NCBI GenBank assembly: GCA_030737835.1 | Contig: CM060850.1 | Location: 12,912,249 to 12,976,248 of the forward strand | Reading direction: 5' to 3' | DNA length: 64,000 bases | Source: Acorus gramineus | Lineage: Eukaryota > Streptophyta > Magnoliopsida > Acorales > Acoraceae | The notes under the pieces: model-generated | What the model was told of the DNA's origin: nothing | The model's input: only the letters and a program-made list of their open reading frames with translations | Databases searched by the model: none | Shown here: piece by piece, positions 56,762 through 64,000 of the stretch | Layout: the number at the start of each line of letters is the position of its first letter | Position numbering within the stretch: the first letter of the stretch is position 1 | Made by a program: the position numbers and the translations under genes

Positions 56762-59700
56762 ATGAAATCTAACATTCAAAACCACGAAACCCTAACTCTG
56801 TCGCCTCTCCTGAGCAGATCCACAAATCCGATGATGAATCCCGTCCGTCGGAAGTCCAGATCCGGCGGCGGACAGGAGAACGCTCCACCGTCCGATCGGA
56901 ACATCCCGACCTCCCCCACTCCTCTCCCGAAGAAATCTCCGGCTAAGTTGAAGACCTCCGCCGCTATTTCCAGATCGGACGGTCACGAGTCCAGATCTAC
57001 CGCTCCGGACCCGCCCGTGAAGGTATCTGTGGTTTGGATGTTCTGAAAAGTGTCTTCTTTGGATTTTTTTTTGGTTGAATTGGTTTTGATTTTATTTTTT
57101 TTGCTTCCTTTGTAGGTGGTGGTGAGAGTGAGACCTGTTGTTGGAGGGGAGAAGGAAGGGGACCGGATCGTGAGGAATGTTTCGGCTGATTCAGTGGCCG
57201 TTGGAGACAGAGTCTTCAAATTTGACGCTGTGTTTGACTCTAAATCCACTCAGGTCTGTTGAAGAAGCATAGCTGATTCTGAATTTGTGATATATGGTAA
57301 AAATTTGTGAATAATTTCAGACTGAGTGGAACTTTTGTTTTTCTCTTGTTTTAGGGGGATGTTTTTCAGGCGATTGGAGTTCCACTGGTGAAGGATGCGT
57401 TGGAGGGATACAATGCTTCAATTTTGACCTATGGACAGGTATTATTCAAATAGCCTGTGTGAAGATGACTTTTGGGTGAGCCCAAAATGGGGATGAAAGA
57501 AATGGGAACTAAAACTTTTGAATAAATTAAATTATTTTAAGTATTTCAGCATGGGATATTGGCATGTGATAAAATGGGAACTTTGTATATTTGGTTTGGA
57601 GTCTAGTTTTTTTTTTTAAATTACTTGGCTATTGAAATTTTGTACATTTTCAAATCTTTTTTGAATTAGCAAAGAATGTACATTTCTTTTTGATAGGAAA
57701 TAGCAAAGAATCCAATGTTTTTTGAATTTCTAACCATTTGATTCAATGGAAATCTTGGATGTTACATAGAATTTGTTTATTTAAAAAAAATTACTTGAAG
57801 GGTTTCTTGCCATTGTTGTAAGAGTATATAATATCTATGTAATAAATTGTTCTATGTTGGTCCAATAGGGAATTACAGTACTTCTAAACTTATTTGAAAA
57901 TTTGAAGTATGGTAATTTGATTTTTTTTCCTCTTTGAAGTTGTTAATGTTTACATATGCATCTATTATTGTTTTTTTATATATATATTTATTCATTCATT
58001 GTGTGTGTTATTAATTTTTTTTGACATTATTAATATCAATTTTAAAGAAAATTCATTCAACTGCCTCTATTGAATTATTGCTAGACCGGATGTGGAAAGA
58101 CCTACACGATGTGGGGTCCTCCAAGTGCCATAATTGAAGAGCATCAGAAGAGTAGCCACCAAGGAATTGTTCCTCGCGTCTTCTCAACACTGTTCACAGA
58201 GATTGAGAAAGTATGTTTCTCCTGTTTCTTACCTTGTCTGAGTTTGGTTTTTGGAACTTATTCTTACAGAATCCTACCCTTCATTCTATGGTTATTTTTT
58301 AGGCGCAAAATATATCAGAGGAGAAACAAGTGAATTATCAATGCCGTTGTTCATTTCTTGAGGTGAGTTGTGTCACATTTGTGGATGTTAATGTTTTATT
58401 CTTATGTGGCCCATATTATTACTTACTTCTGCCTTTACATTCCAGATATATAATGAACAAGTTTCAGATTTACTTGATTCTACCCAAAGGAACCTTCAGG
58501 TAGTCGCAATTGACATTATCTAGTTTGCTTTCTTTTTATGTTTCCTAGTTAATGTTCAGTAAACTGCATTTTTGGTAGTAGGTGTTTACTTACATTATCC
58601 AAATTTTTCATACCAGATAAGAGATGATGTGAAGAATGGTTTCTATGTTGAAAACCTGAATGAGGAGTATGTAACCAACTTGGAGGATGTGACTCAAATT
58701 TTAATTAAGGTAGGAAGGTATTTGGTAGCTGGAACCCCTTTCTGAGGTTTTGTAGGTATTGTTTGAATGTATATTTAGTTTATGCATTATTTGCTTTCCA
58801 TTACGTGGCATAGAGCAGCAAGACTAAAGTGTGATACCCTTTCCCCCTTTCATGCACTAACCTTGAAAAACAACATGAAACTTCTTTATGTTTGGAGCTG
58901 TTTGCAGGCTGCACAAATTGTAAATGAAAGCCTGCTTCTAGAAAAGCATTTTATATGTAGCCCTTAGAATATCAGGCATGAGATATGAGGTCTGTTGAAT
59001 TGGATTTATGGATATATAGTTAGGGATTTAGAAATTTATGATACGAGGAAGTTAAAAATTATGATACACGCACACATATACACATAGACGTATATAGGGA
59101 CACGCATAACAATGGTGTGTTTGTGTGGATATATACACATATACACATGAAATAAATCTAGCGTACAAAATGAGGCAAAGCTCTTATATAACATGTCCAA
59201 AAAAATCTGAAAGACGAATGATAAAATGTATGGAGGATGCACTTGTGATAAATAAATGGAATAATGAGAAACTAGAACTTAAATCGAAGCCATAATTAAT
59301 TTATATTTAGGATAGGATGTAAATTATAATCTGATAGGGGTTTATGAACAGGAATTGAACAAGAACTTGTGATAGTCCAGATCTCAACTTGATGAGCTCA
59401 AGCAAATGTTTGTTTGGAACGGTTTTGAGATAGATTTACAAAAACATTTACTCCTGAAATTAAGTTTTAATACAAGGGTTTACTGAGTTATAACTGCTGA
59501 CATGCCCATATTCTTTTAGGTCTCAAGGATTTCGGGGTATCCATATCCTAAAGTCTGTCTTCACAGGCAGCCTCAAGAGTGCTTGTCCTGTAACCTGAAA
59601 TTACAATTAAGAGTTTCTGGATTTGTTTTTAGAGCATGTGATGGCTGGCTGTAAAGTTTACTTGGCAACCTAAAAATTTGTAGTTTTTTTAACCTTTGTG

Positions 59701-62700
59701 TTCATTTGTATTCATCAATTAAACAGGGACTTTCAAACAGGAAGGTTGGTGCAACAAGTACAAACTTGAAAGGTTCTCGATCCCATGCCGTTTTCACTTG
59801 CATCATTGAATCCTGGAGCAAGGTATGGCAATTGAACATGAAAGTTGAACTATAGTTAAAGCCTTAAAAGGTTTTATTAATGTTTTGGAGGCAATGCCTC
59901 TTTCTTTTTTGTATCTGCATGCATGCTAGACCAACATGGTTCATAGCTCCTTCTGGGCAGTTCTGAATCAAAATGAGGGTGGTTGGACCATCTGTTGCAA
60001 TTCCATTAATTCATATTTGAGGGTAGAGTGCAGCTGCAGGACATCTGCAAATTGATCTACTTCCCAAATTATTATTTCTTGATGTGTGTGTGTGAGATTC
60101 TGTTTTCAACTATTTGTGCATTATATAACTGTTAAGGCATGTTTGGATATACTATAGTTGGATTAACAGCATGGTCTTCACCTTAATTAAATTCTGACAC
60201 CTTTTCATTTTTTAATGCAATGATTTACTGGAATTAATACTGTTATTGATGTTGTTTTCAACTATTTTTGCATTATTGTTAATGCATGTTTGGAAATCCT
60301 ATAGTTGAATTAACTGCATGGTCTTCACCTTTATTAAATTCTGATACTTTTGTTTTTGAATGCAATGATTTACTGGAATTAGTACTGTCATTAATGTTGC
60401 TCTCAAAATTCAGTTATTCATTGGATGAAAACTTGTTATTCTTGCTTCTACAGAGACATGCATTTTCCATTTCCTGAAAACTGACATTGTCCTGTTGAAG
60501 TTTCAGGGGACATCATCAGATAGCTTTAGTAGTTCAAGGACTAGCAGAATCAGCTTTGTCGATCTTGCTGGATTAGAGAGCAGTATACCTGATGGTGCTG
60601 CTATGGATTATAAAAAAGAAAGCAAAATTGTTAAATTTTCTCTTTCACAACTCGGGTATGTTCCTCAACCCGTAATGGCTAAAAAAGGAAGCAAAATTGT
60701 TAAATTTTCTCTTTCACAACTTGGGTATGTTCCTCAACCCATAATGGCATGTAATTAGTATAGTAGGTTGTTGCTAATTCCATCCAGATCATAATGGCAT
60801 GTAATTAGTATAGTAGGTTGTTGCTAATTCCATCCAGATCATAGGTGGATCTCACAAGCTTCTGTACCTGTTTACTTGAACCATGAAAATATTTCATGAT
60901 ATCTGCATATGGTTCATCATGCATAATGCTCGATCCATGTTACTTTTTTGCCAATTTGTCGTACAGTTTTTCATTTCAATGATCACAGGAACTTGATCAA
61001 TATTCTTGCAAATGTTCCACAATCTGGAAAGCCTCAAAACATACCACACAAAAACTCCAGTTTAACACATCTGTTGCGGGAATCTCTTGGTGGGAATGCA
61101 AAACTCACTATAGTTTGTGCAATATCACCGGATGCGAGGTAGGTTACTAACTCCAGTACTTGAACTTCATCATCTTCAATGTGTCAATTCCCTATGTAAT
61201 TTATTTATTTCTTGAAAAGCAGATGCAAAAGTGGTACAATGAGCACACTACGATTTGGACAAAGAGCAAGATTGCTAGAAAACAAACCAGTAATAAATGA
61301 AATTACAGAGGATGATGTTAATGATCTGACTGATCAGATCCGTCAATTAAAGGTATGCTACTATTCTCATCTAAATTAATGATATTAAATATTATTAAAA
61401 CATTGACATTAACCGTGATTTTACTGTGTGCTGTTTTGGATATAGGAGGAACTTATAAGAACAAAATCTTATGAGTGCAATTCAGCTGGTAGTGGTGAAT
61501 ATTTTAAGAGACATAATGCCCGTGCCAGTTTAAACATCCTCAGGGCTAGTCTCAACCGGTCTTTAATTTTGCCACACATAGATGAAGCAGCAGAGGATGA
61601 TGTGGATTTTGATGAAGCTGATGTTAAGGAACTATGTAATCAGCTAGGCAATCTTCAACCTTCAGTTGAAGAGGACAATGTTACAGGAAGTATCAATTGC
61701 ACTCAACACTCTCTATCTCCCTCTGGGAAAAGTTCATACCGAGATGCTGAAGATCTACTTGATGGGAATGTATGCAGCGAAGAAAGTGAACTTGAAGAAG
61801 TAAACAGCAATAACTTTGAATCAGAACTACCTAGTGATCTTGGGGTTTGTTCTGATGTTACAGCCTCTCCTGTCCCTTGTTCAAGAGGAAGCCTCTCAAT
61901 CATTCCATGCCGAAATTCTTTGCTGTTCCATGAACCAACATTGTCGGAGTCTCCCAAAATTTCCAATAGCCAAAACAAAACCCCGATCAACTTGCCTGCC
62001 CATGTGTCTGAGAGCTCGAATTCTAATCCAGAAGTCTTAAGACATTCAACTAAAAGAAGTGATCCTATCCGTTCCTCCTTGCAATCCAGCAATGTTTACT
62101 CGAGTGCAGCTGAGTCCTTGGCTGCAAGCCTCCACAGAGGCCTTCAGATCATTGATCAACATCAGCACATGTCAGCTTCCCGGAAATCATCAGTTAGCTT
62201 TTCTTTTGAGCACTTGGCATCAAGACCATGGCAAGCAGCCAAAAAGATTGACTCTGGTATGCAGACATTAGCAGATGAGGGATTATCTAGTCCAAGTATT
62301 TCATTCCTGTGTTCGACCTGCAAAAAGATGGTCCAAGATAACTCAGATTTGAAGATTTTATCTGTTGATGAAACAAAGAGTCCCAAGGCTTTGGAGAAAA
62401 GAGTGGCTGATGTATGTAAAGCAAGCTGTATTTTTTATCAAAAGTCAACTTCTATTGTAGAAATTTTTTGTTGTGCTTATTATGTAACTGATTCTTTTTC
62501 ATGGTCCAGGGTGATGAGAGTTTATCAGCAGGATCCAGTGAGGAAGCAAAGGATCTTGGAAAAGTCTGCATGGAACAGGAGGCTAAGATAAAGCATCTAA
62601 CTCATCTGGTAAGTGATCTCTGCATTTAATTATTAGGATCAATATGCCTTTTCAGTGTTTTTTTATGTTGTTTTCTGAAGCAAAATGTGCGTGCAGGTTG

Positions 62701-63568
62701 AGCAATATGAACTTGACCGTAAAAATGACTTGATTGTAGAGAAGAGCCAGGACAGCAGAATTCTCACTCTTGAGGGCTCAAAAGATCACATGCCACTAGC
62801 AGATGAAACCAAGGTTCTAATCTCCTCATGTCTAGCTTTTCTTTGGTAACAGATCATAAATTCCATCTATTATAATAATAATACTTCTAAAAATACGTGC
62901 AGCATTCGAGTGGAAGTTACCCTGAGGCCTCAGAAGGTGATTGTGTGCACACTTTTGATGTGAATGAGAAGGAAGCACTTTTAAAGGAAATCCAGAATCT
63001 GAGGACCCAATTGCAAATTAGAAATGACAACACTTTCCAATATGAGGCTGGTGAAGAGGATTTTGAGAGGGAAAGGCAGAGGTGGACTGAGATGGAGAGC
63101 CGGTGGATATGCTTGGCTGAAGAGCTGAGACTCGATCTAGAATCCAAGCGTCAGACTGCAGAGAAAACAGAGATCGAACTATCTCTGGAAAAGAAATGCT
63201 CAGCTGAGCTGGATGATGCGTTGCATAGGGCCATAATGGGACATGCTAGAATGGTTGAACACTACGCTGACTTGCAAGAGAAGCACGACATTGTGCTTCA
63301 GAGATATCGAAAGATAATGGAAGGCATATCCGAGGTGAAGAAGGCAGCTGTGAAAGCTGGAGGGAAGCGGAGCGGAGCCAAGTTCGTTGACTCGCTCGCT
63401 AAGGAGCTGTCGGCATTGAGAGTTGAGAGGGAAAGAGAGAGGAATTTTTTGAAACAGCAGAATCGAAACCTCAAAGTCCAGCTTAGGGACACTGCAGAGG
63501 CTGTGCATGCTGCAGGTGAACTTCTTGTGAGGTTGAAGGAAGCCGAAGAAGCTGCTTCAGTTGCAGAG
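56762..63568 (+). CDS. KIN12: Kinesin-12 family motor (PAKRP1/KIN-12C-D type), 3' end outside the window
   Basis: Fifteen exons, all phase-consistent: 56762-57022, 57116-57253, 57355-57438, 58085-58210, 58303-58362, 58446-58499, 58617-58709, 59727-59822, 60507-60655, 60989-61138, 61223-61352, 61446-62411, 62510-62608, 62697-62813, 62903-63568; 1,063 residues so far, against about 1,300 in the family. Plus-end microtubule motor of the phragmoplast midzone in dividing cells. Motor domain about 86-410: [10 protein letters not shown]-loop GQTGCGKT (160-167), switch I NLKGSRSH (285-292; usual form NxxSSRSH), switch II DLAGLE (323-328), [24 protein letters not shown]. Coiled coil follows in exon 15, ending [15 protein letters not shown] before a GTCAGT donor. 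Exon 9 has a second, in-frame copy of its 5' splice site 69 bases on. The segment after switch II ([20 protein letters not shown]) is diverged. Confidence 0.93.
60105..60400. repeat. About 146-bp tandem duplication in kinesin intron 8
   Basis: CATGTTTGGA...ATAGTTG(G)ATTAAC...GCATGGTCTTCACC...GATTTACTGGAATTA appears twice, ending near 60252 and 60400. Some 15-20 differences, so older than the exon 9 duplication. Confidence 0.85.
60613..60840. repeat. Two adjacent tandem duplications (69 bp and 50 bp) at the exon 9/intron 9 border
   Basis: The last 43 or so bases of exon 9 with its donor and the first intron bases (AAAGCAAAATTGTTAAATTT...CTCGGGTATGTTCCTC) recur 69 bases later (donors at 60656 and 60725). 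Directly behind, ATAATGGCATGTAATTAG... is repeated at 60741 and 60791 (50 bp). Differences are only two or three per pair. Confidence 0.95.
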
Positions 63569-64000
63569 GTCAGTTATTTCAATTAAGTAACACATTCATA
63601 TATATATATATATATATATATGCAATGATGCTTAATTTTGCATTGTTTACTATCTAGTAGTTCCAGTCTGTTTTTTAATGCATGAAGATTGACATCTCTC
63701 TTGTAGTAAGAATTAGCACTCACTCATTTCCACCCATTTAAATGATGAGACTGGAAAATGTTACACTCAAAAAATGAATTGCATACTCGAATTAATTTAA
63801 TGCATTGCCTTTTTACATATTACTCTCTCAGTTAACATACTCAAATGAATTGAATGCATACATTGAATAGAGATTTCATATATTGATATGACTAAATAAT
63901 CTGGATTTGAAGTAGGTCTTACAATTTGAATAGATTGTTTGTGTCTCTTCTGAAAGTGAGATTAGTCACAGTTCCAAATATTGCATGTAGAGTATACAAT
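63569..64000. other. Intron of the kinesin gene, running off the window
   Basis: Begins GTCAGT. A (TA)n tract is at 63599-63621. No further exon recognised before the edge. Confidence 0.6.

Overview
The window is nuclear DNA of a flowering plant: spliceosomal GT-AG introns, a plant phragmoplast kinesin, a DOMON/cytochrome b561 protein, F-box/DUF295 proteins, a Ty1-copia element and many MITEs in AT-rich spacer. Two genes (48 kb and 53 kb) have very GC-rich exons against AT-rich introns, a contrast common in monocots, but the species cannot be fixed from sequence alone.

Layout. 0-4 kb: an orphan last exon of a WAT1/EamA-type transporter (minus), a GC-rich low-complexity island and degenerate repeats. 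3.9-5.8 kb: a complete F-box/DUF295 gene (minus) with a 5'UTR intron. 7-17.4 kb: a promoter relic of that F-box family, two copies of a long-TIR element carrying minisatellites, a foldback element, a PIF/Harbinger-like non-autonomous element, and a tRNA-Leu(CAG) gene whose 3' flank has been amplified in tandem with the end of the long-TIR element. 19.8-20.8 kb: a C2-domain gene with a frame break at a poly-C run. 24-31 kb: a LINE fragment, then a Mutator-type foldback element (9-bp TSD) pierced by a 3.9-kb Harbinger element (TTA TSD) that contains a two-exon GRF-zinc-finger/transmembrane gene and a transposase stub. 30.9-37.5 kb: a decayed Ty1-copia element on the minus strand with both LTRs and TSD, inserted at the stop codon of a small two-exon gene of unknown function. 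39.8-41.4 kb: a second F-box/DUF295 gene. 45.9-48.9 kb: a two-exon DOMON-cytochrome b561 gene with a hAT-like element in its intron. 50.2-53.9 kb: a two-exon ARM-repeat gene (minus) with a frame break in a G-rich run. 56.8-64 kb: 15 exons of a KIN-12 kinesin (PAKRP1 type), running off the right edge.

The genes do not form a pathway; this is ordinary gene-plus-transposon landscape. The most interesting structures are the tRNA-flank/transposon-end tandem array (14.2-17.3 kb), the in-frame tandem duplication of a 5' splice site inside the kinesin motor (60.6-60.75 kb), the nested Mutator/Harbinger insertion with exact target duplications and a passenger GRF gene, and the scattered promoter relics of the F-box family. 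I found no evidence of a wholly new multi-gene system.
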